The notes under the pieces: generated by a model
Databases searched by the model: none
What the model was told of the DNA's origin: nothing
What the model saw: only the letters and a program-made list of their open reading frames with translations
Assembly (NCBI RefSeq): GCF_021134715.1
Contig: NC_060025.1
Coordinates: 2,604,001 to 2,668,000, forward strand
Direction: 5' to 3'
DNA: 64,000 bases
DNA from: Daphnia pulex
Taxonomy: Eukaryota > Arthropoda > Branchiopoda > Diplostraca > Daphniidae
Made by a program: the position numbers and the translations under genes
In this document: in pieces, positions 24,508-36,426 of the stretch
Layout of the letters: each line of letters begins with the position of its first letter
Numbering within the stretch: position 1 is the stretch's first letter

Positions 24508-25284
24508 GTTTCGGCTGTATTATTTATCTCGACCTGGGCCGTATCACGTCGTTCCAATCGACTGTCTAACCTCGTTCTGAAGTTCTCGGCTTTTGCTTCC
24601 CCCCGACAACGACACCAGGAATGAAACAAGGTAACAATATATCTGCACATAACTCTGTTCTGCGTATATGGTCAAATGTTTTTGTTGTTTCGAAACTTGA
24701 GGACGAACTCGTTGACTTTTTCACTTGTTGCTATACACTGTGGCCGTTGCGAAGAGAAAGTCGTTCGCCGATATGCCTCAAGCCAACCATTAGTCCAAAA
24801 AGAAACAGGTAGTTTAAAACTGATTTACCAGACAGATAAATATTTGCCAGGCATTTCATTTCCTAGTCATGTGTGTATTTCCCAACATATCCTCAGGCTA
24901 TTGTTTACCTTTTTTGTTTTAGTACTGCGTAAACTTTTCCAAAAGATTGTGCAATCTACAAATAACAAGGTCAAGTTACAGTTTTGGAAATAATTTAATC
25001 TTTTGTTTTGTTTTTTCAATCACAATTTTCATTAGCTGACATGTGTAACTAATAATCTATATGTGATCGATTTCTGATAAACCCAGCCATCGCCGAGCAA
25101 ATGAGGTGTTGATTTCAAGGTCCATGGTCATCGTCCGGAAGGATTAGTCCCTGAACTTGAACCCTCTCAGGTATAAACCCTTTTCTCATCCCTAAAGTTC
25201 CATTATTTTTGCACGCATTCCTTCACGATATTACTTGGAATCGTTATCGATTGACCTGTTACCAGGACACCTCATTTGTAGAGG

Positions 25285-25402
25285 ATGAGTATTCCGTATT
25301 CCGAGAAATCGGATGTGGCTGACGCTCTCTGGATCAAGGGCATTTTCTTGCACCCAATGGCTGTTCAACTGTTACGCCAACCCTTTATAATGGAATGCGA
25401 AG
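25285..25402 (+). other. Conserved upstream open exon of the FLYWCH gene (candidate uORF)
   Basis: An ATG opens 39 codons (MSIPYSEKSDVADALWIKGI...) up to a GAAG/gtgaga donor. The duplicate at 49000-49117 is also open with three residue changes. Splicing to the ctcag acceptor at 25442 does not enter the FLYWCH frame: the joined frame reads VISSQFQDAL.. and ends soon after the next splice. It is therefore either a uORF or a separate short product. Confidence 0.4.
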
Positions 25403-25463
25403 GTGAGAAAAGTTCATCAGTCGATTGACAACCTTTTCTCAGTGATCTCGTCTCAATTTCAAG

Positions 25464-26599
25464 ATGCCTTGGCCAACATCTTCTCCGTCCAATGCTGTCG
25501 AAGTCATTTTCTGCCGTACCAAGTGCGACAAAATGGCCGTCATTCACCAGAATTATTATTTCCACCACAATCGCAAATACAAGGTAATGTTTCAGCTGAT
25601 TCTGTGGTGATTTGCGTGTCTAATCTGATTGATTTTTCTTTGCAACAGGGAGGTGATTACTGGTGCTGTGCTCAACGTGGGTGCAAAGTCCGTCTCATCA
25701 GCAGCCGTGTCAATCATGAATCCGGTCGGATGGAGTTTTCGCGTCGCAATCAGGCCATCCAACATGAGCATGAGCCGAACGCACCCAATCTGATCGAGAA
25801 AGAATTCCGTCGCCAGTTGGTCACTCAGTTCGATAGAGTCACAGCCAATAAATCAGGATCGCCTCAATCAGCTACTCCTGTTTCCGTTCGTCTAGTCTAC
25901 GATGAGCTGCGCAGTCAGGCCATCAAACGCGGCGTTCCGGAATCTCTGATTCCGTCTTATTGGAATATTCGCAGCACCATGTACCGTATCCGTCGCAAGC
26001 GGGTGTTACTTCACGTTCCGTCAAGTAATTCGGGTTCGGAAAGAAGAGGTGTGTACTCACTTTGCATTTGAACTTTAATTTTGAAAAATTTTCATTCATA
26101 ATGTTCTCATTTTTTAGAAACTAATGAAACTTCTGCTGGAGAAGGATCTGCTAGATCCGGGACTTCTGATCCAGAATCTCCGATCTCATCGACGATGGGT
26201 GAGCCATCGACTAGTCCAGTGCAATCGGAACCATTGTCTCTGGTGACTTGGAAAAATAACGCCCAGGAACAACAGCTTGTTGTCCGTCGCGATCTCGTTC
26301 ATCCGACTACTTCTCCAATCCTGTATCAATCTCTTCAGTCGAGCGGTTCGCCGTCAACTGCACCCATCAATCCGCAACTGCCAACCCAGTTTGAAGCTTC
26401 ACCCATGATCACTCCAATTCCGCCAATTGATCCAGATCTTCTACGTTTTTCCAGTCATTTATTCCCGAGCTACTCCCAATCTCCCACTCTTGCTCCCTCG
26501 TTTCCTTACCAATCACCGGAAATTATGCGGTTTTATGCTGCCATGCATGCCGAATATTTACGCTCGCTCTTTGCTCTCGGCTGCCATCCTCGTATGTAA
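25464..26599 (+). CDS. FLYWCH-type zinc finger protein, copy 1
   Basis: Exons 25464-25583, 25649-26048 and 26118-26599 join in phase to 333 residues. The FLYWCH finger spans about residues 12-83: FCRTKCDKMAVIHQNYYF, then GGDYWCCAQRGCKVRL and a terminal HEHEP, giving the C2H2-type ligands. A basic, helix-rich middle (about 84-175, e.g. RSTMYRIRRKR) and a Ser/Thr/Pro-rich tail (about 175-333) follow. FLYWCH domains bind DNA or proteins in chromatin regulators and derive from Mutator-type transposases; a specific target is unknown. An in-frame stop just upstream (25443) fixes this Met as the first in the frame. The gustatory receptor starts 132 bp downstream on the same strand. Copy 2 at 49179 is intact too. 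Confidence 0.85.
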
Positions 26600-26731
26600 T
26601 GGCCCTTAATTGATTTCTGCTCTTTCTTATTGACGTTTTGCTAATGACCAAAAATTGACGATGAACGACTCGTTCGGAACGTTTCAGCCTAATTGAATAC
26701 ATCCCGATCAACAGCACGTTGCCATGGTACT

Positions 26732-28140
26732 ATGGCATTTCTCGAACAGTATAAGTTAATGGTTGTGATTACTAGTACCGTCGCAGCTATGGTACAGCTT
26801 AGGAATCGGTTCAACGGTTCCGCCGCTTGGCTTCATCGGCTATTGTACTTTTTAGGTCTCGATCCTCCTCCTGGACCTAAATGTAAGACAAACATTTGGG
26901 GATGGCTTTGCTTTCTGGTAATGTCACAAGCCGGCCTTTTCGTGTTCATCGTGAGGTCCGCTCCTCACTTGAAAGGATTCCTCATAAACCTGCCTGCCAC
27001 TCTTCCGTTATTTGACCGTTCCATCCGCTTGTTCAGCGTCAGTTTCATACATTTGATCTTGCTTTTGAAATTGGGTGGAATTCTGGACTCCATGTGTCGT
27101 CAACTCAATTCGGTGGATTTGGAATTACACCGACCTAATCTCTCAAAAGTTCGTAAAGTTTCCATCGCTGGAGTAATTTGGACCCTCTTTGTGGTACGTT
27201 AGATTTATAATTTATAAGTAAAAATTTATGTCGAATCATTATTAATAAAAATGTTTTATTATTTAGTGCAATAGCCAAACTATTTTCTCCATGTACGTAG
27301 AGTCATTTGAAAGAAGGAAGGAATCTTTTTTCCCGTTCCTTGAAACTATCCAGCAGTTCATCCGGATCGAGAGTTATATGATTCTAGATGTCTCTGTTGT
27401 CATCTTCTCTGCTAGCGGCCAACTTTTGGTCACCTTTTATCAGCAATTGGTTCAGAAAACTAATGCTGATGCTTCTTTAACAAAACTATTTTTTTATTCT
27501 TCCATCGCAACCCGATTGTCGTCCGCTGTCACTTTTCTGTGCAGTCAGTTCGCTCTCATCTTGTTGATTAACTGCATTCACTCGTTCTCCTGTCTCCTGT
27601 TTTTCACTGACGCGCTGATGTCTGAAATTGCCGCTCCTGATCAAAGAATTACTTCCTTCTGGACTTCTGTAGTTTTGATTGATGGCCTAGTCCGCTTATG
27701 GTTGATTTGCCACACCGTAGACAACATCTCCAATGCGGTAATCAGAATTTCACTTGGTTTTAAAGATTGGTGATTTAACTCGTTTTCCCTGTATAGGCTA
27801 AACAATCCATATACAGCTTGAGAAAGCTGAGAGACTATCCTTCAAGAGATATTACCCAGACGTATCAGCGCAATCAGGTTGAATAAATATTTAATTGTTT
27901 TCTTTAACTTTGTCACATGATTGATTCAATATTAGGTGACGCTTTCTATTGTGGAAATAGCAGGAACCCTGCCTAAATTCAGATTATATGGACTAGTCAC
28001 TTTGTCCAAGGAACTATTGCTCCAGGTGAAAGTAACGAAAAAATTGGACGCATTTTGAACTTTATTAATCACGAAACTTTTAAAAGGTGATGGAGACTAC
28101 TGCGGCATACGTACTCATGTTGAATGAACTAAAAACTTAG
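26732..28140 (+). CDS. Gr: Gustatory receptor (insect 7TM chemoreceptor family)
   Basis: Five exons (26732-27193, 27267-27737, 27797-27877, 27936-28025, 28087-28140) join in phase to 385 residues, a normal Gr length. There are about seven hydrophobic segments. Three short phase-0 exons end the gene, the last encoding VMETTAAYVLMLNELKT. Short terminal exons and a final aromatic-containing helix are hallmarks of arthropod Grs; the canonical TYhhhhhQF motif is reduced to TAAYVLMLNE. These are inverted-topology ligand-gated cation channels in the plasma membrane of chemosensory neurons; the ligand cannot be predicted. The ATG at 26732 (MAFLEQYK) is used. The short gap to the FLYWCH stop leaves little room for a promoter, so the promoter may lie within the FLYWCH gene. 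A truncated copy lies at 50460-50800. Confidence 0.85.
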
Positions 28141-28645
28141 TTAGCGTAAGCAATTTAGTTATTTTTTAGTTGTTGTCATCTTATTTAATTGATCCAGGTT
28201 TTTTGAAAAAACTTTTTAGTAAAATTTGTAACAGTTTAGTGTGATCCCAAAAGATTATTTAGTTAGCACCTCCAAAAATACTTTGAGGTCCGGAATTGTT
28301 TTTTAGGACAAGTCAAAATGCTGTTAGCATACAATAGTGGCTGGTGTATAATTCCACGTTAAGTTCATAAATATATGCACACTGCTGCACATCCATAAAA
28401 ATTTAGATAAAACGTTTCATATCACAAAAAAAAAAGATAAAAAAATCGGTGGGAGTACGGGGCCAATAGAATAGACCTATGCCTGATAGAGATACGCAGT
28501 TGTCTGCAAACTATTTCAGTTTTATTTGCTGTGAGGAAATGAGAGCTACGGCTTGAACATTAGTTCCTTCCCAGATCTGTTGTTATTCAGTTGTTCAAAA
28601 GTTGCTGTTGAGTGCCAGCTGTAGCAAGGCGGCTATTGTTTCAAA
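28141..28645. other. Spacer before the M28B pair
   Basis: AT-rich, with a poly-A run near 28427-28436. The last 80 bp are probably the 5' UTR of the next gene. No other feature seen. Confidence 0.5.
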
Positions 28646-31600
28646 ATGAATAACAAAGCAATCGCCTTGTTGTTGATTTCAACGGCAGCTATATTTTTCG
28701 TTTTCGGTAATACTGGACTGATTTAAATTGTTATCTTAAAAGGAAAAAATTGTAGTAAAATTGTTTTATTTATTTTACAGGTGCTCTCATCGGATTCTAT
28801 GTTATCGAAGAAAATAATAAAGTTCCCGCTGTGCTGGACGTCAAATCTTTACTGATTGATGAAATTTCGGCTGATAAAATCAGTGAAAACCTCAAGTATT
28901 ACATGACAACATTTGGATTTTAATTATCAGTAATGTAAATTATCTAACTGGTCATCTTAACAGACATTTGACTAGCGTTCCGCATGTGGCTGGAACAGCC
29001 CAGGATTTATTGCAAGCTGAATGGGTTAGAGATAGTTTCCTCGAAGCAGGATTGGATGAAGCTGAAACGGTTCCTTACGACGTGTTACTCTCCTATCCAC
29101 GACCTGGAGTGATCAATACAGTCGAGTTAATCGATGACAAGAATCAAGTTAATTTCACCACAGCTGGTCGGCAACCAGCACTTGGTACACCACAAAATTC
29201 CTACGGCGAAGTCTTTGCGAATTTCAATGCGTACTCAGGAAAGGGCGTTGCCCAAGTAAGTTTATCTATTCGATTCAAACGTTTTTATTATTAAGTATAG
29301 ACTGCTGTTATTAATGTTTGGTTTATTTGTTAAAAGGGAAATATAGTTTATGCTTACTTTGGGCGAGATGCCGATTATGAAGAACTACAAAGTCGAGGGG
29401 TAAACGTAACTGGACACATCGTCCTAGTGCGTTACGGAGCAATTTTCCGCGGATCAAAGGTCAGTATTTGGAATAACTTTTTTCAAAAATTTGATGCGAT
29501 AACAATTTTTATGGTTATTAGGTGGCGATTGCTGCAAGGTGGGGTGCAATTGGAGTGATCCTATTTAGCGACCCTATAGATAAAGCCGTAGAAGGTCGTA
29601 ATTTCACCTTTCCAGATAGTTGGTGGCTGCCAGGCATGGGAGTGGAAAGCGGCTCTCTTTATGTTGTTGACGGCGATCCTTTGACTCCTGCCTACCCTGC
29701 CATTGGTAGGAAAACTCCCATTGAAGATTAAAAGGCTAATATGCTAACCTTTGTCTCATTCAAACGCAGAGAGTGCATTTCGTTTGAAAGAAGAAGACCA
29801 GGCAAACCTGCCCAGGATTCCAGTCCAACCGATCGGCTATGACGAAGCCGAGATATTTCTTCGTAGCATTTCTCCTGAGAATCCACCTCCAGCCGCGTGG
29901 GTTGGTAAATTAGATGCGCCATACAACCTTGGTCCAACACCGCTCAACCCCGGTTGGAACGTCAGGATTAACGTCAGCACCGATAACGAGATGAGGAGAA
30001 CTTATAACACTATAGGAATCTTGCGCGGATCTGTGGAAGACGGTAAATCACGGAATCGAAATGGAATGAAAGGATATCATTAATAATGTTGGATATTTGT
30101 AGATCGTTATGTCCTTTTGGGCAATCATCGAGATGCCTGGACATTTGGTGCCTTGGATCCATCGAGCGGAACGGCTTCCATGATCGAAGTGGTCCGAGCT
30201 TTAGGGCAAATTAAGAAGAATAAAGGTATGCATTATCCCTGTAACAGAAACGTCGATTTCTTTAAATTCAATTTCTTACTGGTTTGTGTAGAATGGCGAC
30301 CAAGAAGGACTATGGTGTTTTGCAGTTGGGGTGCCGAGGAATATGGTTTGATTGGATCCTACGAGTGGACGCAACAATTTGCCAAAGTATTGAGCCAGCG
30401 AGCGGTGGCTTACCTGAATGTGGATGTCGCTGTCGGTGGTAAGGAAGAAAACGCAAACAAAAATTTTACCGGATAAGAATACTTATAAATACTTAAATTT
30501 TCAATTTTCAGGAAATCAAACGTTTCGAGGTTCAGCTTATCCCATGTTGAAACAACTTCTCATTGATTCTTCCAAGCTCGTCCCTAATCCTAATCCAGCT
30601 GAAGTGGCAGATGGCAGAGAAACTGTTTTTCAAACCTGGGTAAAATATCAGCCAGATGCAAACAACCCTGGAAATCCTTCGTAAGAAAATTGAATTGATC
30701 TCTAATTTTCTTTTTAGATTTCGTTTTTTTTTAAATAACTAATAATGAGGTAACTTTTCGACAGAGTTGGTAACATGGGCGGTGGTAGTGATTTTGCGCC
30801 GTTCGCTTATGTCGTTGGAACTCCAACCACAGATTTCGGTTACACGGTAATACATATTTTAATGACCCAAACGTTAATATGTTTCTGTTCTTGACCTTTT
30901 TCTTTCTATTAGGCTCCCAATAGTTATCCAACTTACCATACAATGTATGATAACTATCAGTTGGCCAGTGAGATTGTAGATCGTGGCTTTGTCCACCACC
31001 AGGCTGTGGCGAGAATGTGGGCAATTGCAGCCACCGAACTAGCCGACGCTGTTGTAATACCTTTTGATATCAATTCTTATGCCAGCTTTCTAAACGACTC
31101 GCTGACATCTTTAGAAAAGAAATACGACCAACAGCTACAGCAAAATCAAGCCACTTTCAGTTGAGAACTTTCTATTTTTTATTTTTTTTTTTTGTTTTAG
31201 TTTCACGTAAAACTTTTAAAAAATTTGGTTTATAGAATACTTCCGTGCTTCCGTCGACTATTTCAGTGAATCAACTAAGAATTTCACGGAAACAACCCTG
31301 AAAAATATAAATATGGATGACATTTTAACAGTCAGGCAGGTTAATGACAGACTCACCCAACTGGAGCGTTTCTTCATCGATCCAAAAGGATTACCAGATC
31401 GTCCCGAAACAAAGTTTGCTACATTCTAATAGATTTAAATTTTAAATAAGAACTTGAATTTTTTATGATTTCCGTTACCTTAGTCACATCGTTTTCTCGG
31501 TAAGCGCTAACAACGCTTACGGATCTGACACGTTCGCCGGACTAGTCGATTTGCTCCTCGAAGTGGGCAACAAAACGGAAAGTCAGGACCCAGTTACCTG

Positions 31601-31682
31601 GAACAAGATTCGCCAACATTTGTCAGTTATCGCATTCTTGATTGGTGAAGCTGCTCGTTCGCTAAGCGAAAACTTGTGGTAA
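28646..31682 (+). CDS. N-acetylated-alpha-linked acidic dipeptidase / glutamate carboxypeptidase II-like (M28B), active-type
   Basis: About a dozen exons join with small introns into a type II membrane protein. A short cytosolic MNNK leads into a signal anchor ([21 protein letters not shown]), a stalk, a PA domain ([26 protein letters not shown]) and the M28 zinc peptidase domain, followed by the transferrin-receptor-like dimerisation region ending [14 protein letters not shown]. The co-catalytic zinc site is complete: His in LGNHRDAW, Asp in ALDPSSG, the catalytic/ligand pair GluGlu in WGAEEYG (30336-30341), Asp in LNVDVAVGG, and His in YPTYHTMYD (30937-30939). The family removes C-terminal Glu (N-acetylaspartylglutamate, folyl-polyglutamate) or acts more broadly on peptides at the cell surface. 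The paralogue at 32406 follows in tandem. Confidence 0.9.
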
Positions 31683-32405
31683 CTTGTTTTATTTCTCCAA
31701 TTCGACTAAAATTCCCAACTCCTGATAATCGTGTAATTGCATGCATGTTTAAATTTACCTTTGAACTCTTTTTTTTTCCGTCATTGGTTACATTATTTTT
31801 GTTTATTTTGAATTTTTCTTGACATTGTCCTCGCTAGTGCGGTATTAGCTCGTTTTGACAGGGTGAAACACGGTGTATAATTGGTTGAGCTTGGTTGAAT
31901 TAATCTTTCTTGAACGATCGATTATTTTACGAAAGTGACTTCCGGTATTTTAAATTTGAATTGCAAATACTGTCACAGTACGCTTTGAGAATTCTTTGAT
32001 TCGTTCACAGTAACCCGTGTTTCCAAGGTGAAAGTTGTTTAACCTTGGGGCCTGGAAAATTTGACTCGTGATACTTCCTATAGCTTATTAACGATGTAAG
32101 CTTGACGAAATACCTTGGGTTTTGCCACAACTTTGTTTTCTTATTTTTGTCGAATCATCGATGGCGTCTCATTCTGAACCACGTCTCTGGCCAATCGGAC
32201 ATCAACTTCACATTTCTTAATTGGGAACTTTTTGAAAACAACGTAAATACTTATTAGAAAGGAGAGCACGCACGACTCCCGTTGGTGACACGAACGTGAT
32301 CGCGCATTGGAAAACTATCTGTTTAAGTGGACAAATATAAAAAAAGCGTGATGGGAGGTAAAGTGTTTTAACCTAGTTCAGTGTCGTACTACAGAACCGT
32401 TCAAG
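31683..32405. other. Spacer between the M28B paralogues
   Basis: No open frame of note. The final stretch before 32406 is probably promoter and 5' UTR. Confidence 0.5.
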
Positions 32406-35400
32406 ATGTGGTCGACTCAAGACGTGTCGGAAACTAAAACAATGCTGGATAAAAACAAAAAATCGGGATATTGGATTGTGGCCGTTGCCATCATCTTGTG
32501 CTTCGCTACAGGTAAGTTTATTAATGCTCGCTCTTTTTGTTGCCAAATTACACCGTATTGACTGAATTCCCCTTTAACTCGATCCCAATACGTCTGAAAA
32601 AGGAATTTTGATTGGCCGGTATGGAACAACCTCAGTGGCTGACTACCACAATTTCGACGTTAGGAATTTGGTAATTGACGAAATCTCTGCAGATGAAATC
32701 GACTCCAATCTGAGGTATGTACTATATGAGCGAATACTTTTAACAACCAAGTTGAGGTGCATGACAATGCTTTTCTATTCCTAACAGATATTTGACCAGC
32801 ACGCCTCATGTGGCTGGAACAGTCCAGGATTTATTGCAAGCCGAATGGATGAGAGATCGTTTCCTGGAAGCAGGATTGGACGAAGCTAAAACTATTCCTT
32901 ACGACGTGTTGCTCTCTTACCCGCGTGTTGGAGTGATGAATAAGGTGTCGCTAATCGACGAACAAGGCAGAATTAATTACACAACAGCAGGTCGTCAACC
33001 GCCCCTTGGTTCACCAGAAGAATTTTCCGATGACATTTTGCATAATTTTAATGCTTTCTCGGCTAATGGAGTCGTTGAGGTGCCTAACGAACTGCTTTGG
33101 ATTAATTTATCTTTGATTCATAATTTTGATTGCGTTTACTTTGGATTATTAGGGAAATGTTGTCTACGTCCATTACGGACGCAAGAAGGACTATGAATAC
33201 TTGCTATCAAGAGGTATTAATGTCTCTGGTCATATTGCCCTTATCCGACTAGGAGCGATCTTTCGAGGATCAAAGGTAATAAGAAATTTGAAATGCATGA
33301 TGTCAAAATGTTAAATTTTCTTTTATTTAATATGTTTAGGTGGATTTAGCTGAAAGATACGGCGCTATCGGAGTAATTCTGTTTTCGGATCGCCTAGAGA
33401 AGACCAGTCAGAATCGCAATAATACTTATCCCGATAGCTGGTGGATGCCAGGAACAGGAGCTGAATATGGTCACGTCGGACGCTTGAGGGGCGGAGACTT
33501 GTTGACCCCTTTCTATCCTGCTATAGGTAACAATGCAGTCCAACTAATTTAACAAAAGTATTTTACTTATACACCTCTATTCGTATGGCAGAGAGCGCTT
33601 TCAGGATCAAAGAAGAAAATCACCCTGGCTTGCCTAAGATTCCTGTACAGGCGATAGGTTATGAAGAGGCTGAAGTCATTCTCCGAAACATTTCACCGGA
33701 AAACAGCGCTCCTACTAAATGGATTGGCAAAATGGATGCGCCGTATTCTCTTGGTCCTAGTCTGCGTAATCCTGGTTGGAGAGTAAGGCTGGATGTCAGC
33801 ACAGTCAACGAAAGGAGGACTACATTCAACACAATCGGCATTTTACGAGGATCAGTCGAAGATGGTATTGAAATCCTGGTACACATTTTAAAACGTATGC
33901 TCATTTATTTACTTAATTAGATCGGTATGTTCTTTTGGGAAATCATCGAGATGCCTGGACTTTTGGGGCCCTGGATCCGTCTAGTGGCACTGCTTCTATG
34001 ATCGAGATTGCCCGAGTATTCGGAAAAATGAAACGCGACCAAAGTATTGCGATAGTAGTACCAAATAAAAATCGTTTTGAATTTTATAATTTTCATTTTT
34101 GAACAATACAGATTGGCGACCTAGGCGAACAATTGTCTTTTGCAGTTGGGGCGCTCATGAATACGGACTTGTAGGGTCCTACGAATGGACCCAACAACAT
34201 GCAACCGTTCTGGGCCAACGAGCCGTAGCGTATCTTAATGTAGATACCGCCGTCAGTGGTGAGTCAAAGTGAACAAAAAATCTAACAAACTCTAGTTTTA
34301 CCCGGCTTTGATTAAAACAGGTAATCGTACTCTCTTTGGCAACGCTTTTCCTACTCTGAAACAGCTCCTAATCGACACGGCCAAGCTTATACCTAATCCG
34401 AGTGTGCTTGAAATAGAATCCGGCCATAAAACGGTCTTTGATACCTGGCTGGCCCAATCTCGAGATCAGGATCATGTTGACCAACCAATGTATAGTATAC
34501 ATTTTAAATATTAATAGTATATTTGATGTAGTACTATCATTCACTTTTGATGTTAGGGTGGGGCATCTAGGTGGCGGCAGTGACTTTGAAGGATTTTCTT
34601 ATGTCATTGGCATTCCCGCAGCAGATTTTGGTTACATGGTACAAAAAATAGTTTGATAAACATACTATGCTCAAAACTAATGATCTAATTTTTTTTTCGT
34701 ATAGAAAAATGGCGTTTATCCAACGCAATATTCTCTGTATGATAGTTACCATTTGGCAAGTAATATTGTCGATCGCGGATTTGTTCATCACCAAGCTGTT
34801 GCACGAATGTGGGCTGTGGCGGCTGTTACTCTTTCAGATTCTGTCATCCTTCCGTTTGACGTTCTAGCTTATGCATCCTATCTGAATCATTCACTAAGTT
34901 TGCTTAAAACGAAATATGGACCGATACTACAACAGAACGGTGTTTCACTAAGTATTGATTATAAAGTATAATTATGATTGCCTTTCACGTTTTAATTTTT
35001 ACTCTTTATAAAGAACATGTGCGAGTGTCGGTTGATCATTTCATATTCTCCGTAAAACATTTCAGCGAAAATGAGCTTAAGAACGTCGATCAATCTAACA
35101 TTTTTGCCGTGCGACGAGTTAATGATAAACTCATGTATTTGGAACGTTTCTTCATTGACTCCAAAGGACTTCCGGATCATCCTGAAACTAAGTGAGAGCG
35201 TTAAAAATTTAAGATGAAGAAAATTTCATGACATTGTGTGTTAATTTAATATTTTTAGTCACGTCGTATTTTCGACAAGCAGCAGCGACTCCCACAACTT
35301 TAACACATTTGCTGGGTTGGTTGATCTTATCGTTCAGGTGGAAAACAAGACAGAATCAAACGATCCAGAGATATGGAGCAAAATTCGCCACCATCTTTCT

Positions 35401-35454
35401 GTTATTGCATTTTTAATTGGCGAGGCAGGCCGATCACTCAACGGAGATTTTTAG
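32406..35454 (+). CDS. M28B glutamate carboxypeptidase-like paralogue, predicted catalytically dead
   Basis: The exon layout matches the upstream gene. All exons are open and splice in phase: a type II anchor ([16 protein letters not shown]), stalk, PA domain, M28 domain and dimerisation domain ending GRSLNGDF. The first two ligands are kept ([15 protein letters not shown]), and so is Asp in LNVDTAVSG. However, the catalytic Glu of the EE pair is His (WGAHEYG, codon CAT at 34156-34158), and the last zinc His is Tyr within YPTQYSLYD (TAT at 34729-34731). In GCPII these two residues are the general base and a zinc ligand, so peptidase activity should be lost while the fold and dimerisation may persist, as in the transferrin receptor. 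An intact frame over about 730 codons argues for selection rather than decay. Confidence 0.88.
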
Positions 35455-36426
35455 ATTATGATCTTGTGATCCTGCAGGATTAAGCGCAAATGCACAATAC
35501 AAAATTAGTCTGACGAAATTGTATTACATATTCCTTTTTAACTTTATCCCAATGAATAAACAGTAAAGAAATGTTGTTTTTCTTTTATTTGTGTGGATTG
35601 TGAATTAATTTAATTTAATTATGATGTGATTGATTGAATTCTAATTAAATTCACTTGACAACAACGTCTGCTTCTCTGATATTATTTTCGTGAAAATTTT
35701 GAAAGGTTTGTTACATAATATTATAGTTCGTTCCGTTTCCATGGTAGAAGAGAAGTGAGATAACTGCAATATTGGTTGGATTTTTAATATTTTAAATCTA
35801 AAATACCAAACAAAACGTTCTTAAATTTCGGGGAAATTCCGAATACAAAATGCGTCAGTGCTGTGGTGTGGTTGAACATGTGAGTGGATGTGCAACATGC
35901 TGTGAGGAACTCTGTGAATATGTGTGAGTTTATTTATTTGCTGGCTTATTTTGCATATCATATTTATTGTTTACAAAGTCTTGGCATTTGAACTAAAGAG
36001 GTTGAACACGAAGGATGCTTCAACAAGTACAATAGTATACAGTGGAAAACAGATACTTCAGCAGCACTTGCCTATAATCGTGCTGTGATGTTTGTTGAAC
36101 ACATGGAAATGGTAGTCTAGTAACTTAATAATTCTAAATCAGTTTGCACTTGCTGCAATTGGTTCTCTTGATTTCCTCGCTAAAGTATGAATTGAAAATA
36201 AGTGCTTATATGTTTGGCGAGTTTGTTATGTTTCAATACCTTGTAAGTTGCCAATATTCCCCATTTTATACATACATTTATTTATAATAATGTCAAATTG
36301 CACTTCCTGCCCTCTACTTAACCATTACCAACACAAAATACTTCTTCTTAATATGCATGCATTATGACGAAGGAACTCTGGTTGATTAAACTTTAAATTT
36401 TTTGGGACATATATCTATATATTAGA
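35455..36426. other. Spacer with one possible micro-ORF
   Basis: Apart from a 25-codon Cys-rich frame at 35850-35927, described separately, nothing is recognised. AATAAA lies at about 35555 and probably ends the upstream M28B gene. Confidence 0.5.
35850..35927 (+). CDS. Possible Cys-rich micropeptide
   Basis: A 25-residue frame, MRQCCGVVEHVSGCATCCEE.., contains six Cys. A GT/gtgagt donor overlaps its last codons; splicing to the acaaag acceptor near 35978 would end translation after three further residues (28 aa). It has no signal peptide. It could equally be a non-coding first exon. Confidence 0.2.
   Translation: MRQCCGVVEHVSGCATCCEELCEYV

Larger units (their letters stand above)
24733..27085 (+). 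repeat. Left copy of a 2.3-kb segmental duplication
   Basis: This block is almost identical to 48465-50800 in direct orientation, about 23.7 kb away. It contains 5' exons, the whole FLYWCH gene and the first third of the gustatory receptor. Similarity begins around ccgttgcgaag and stops abruptly inside receptor exon 1, after the residues LLLKLG. Differences are scattered substitutions and a few small indels confined to introns and flanks. Confidence 0.9.
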
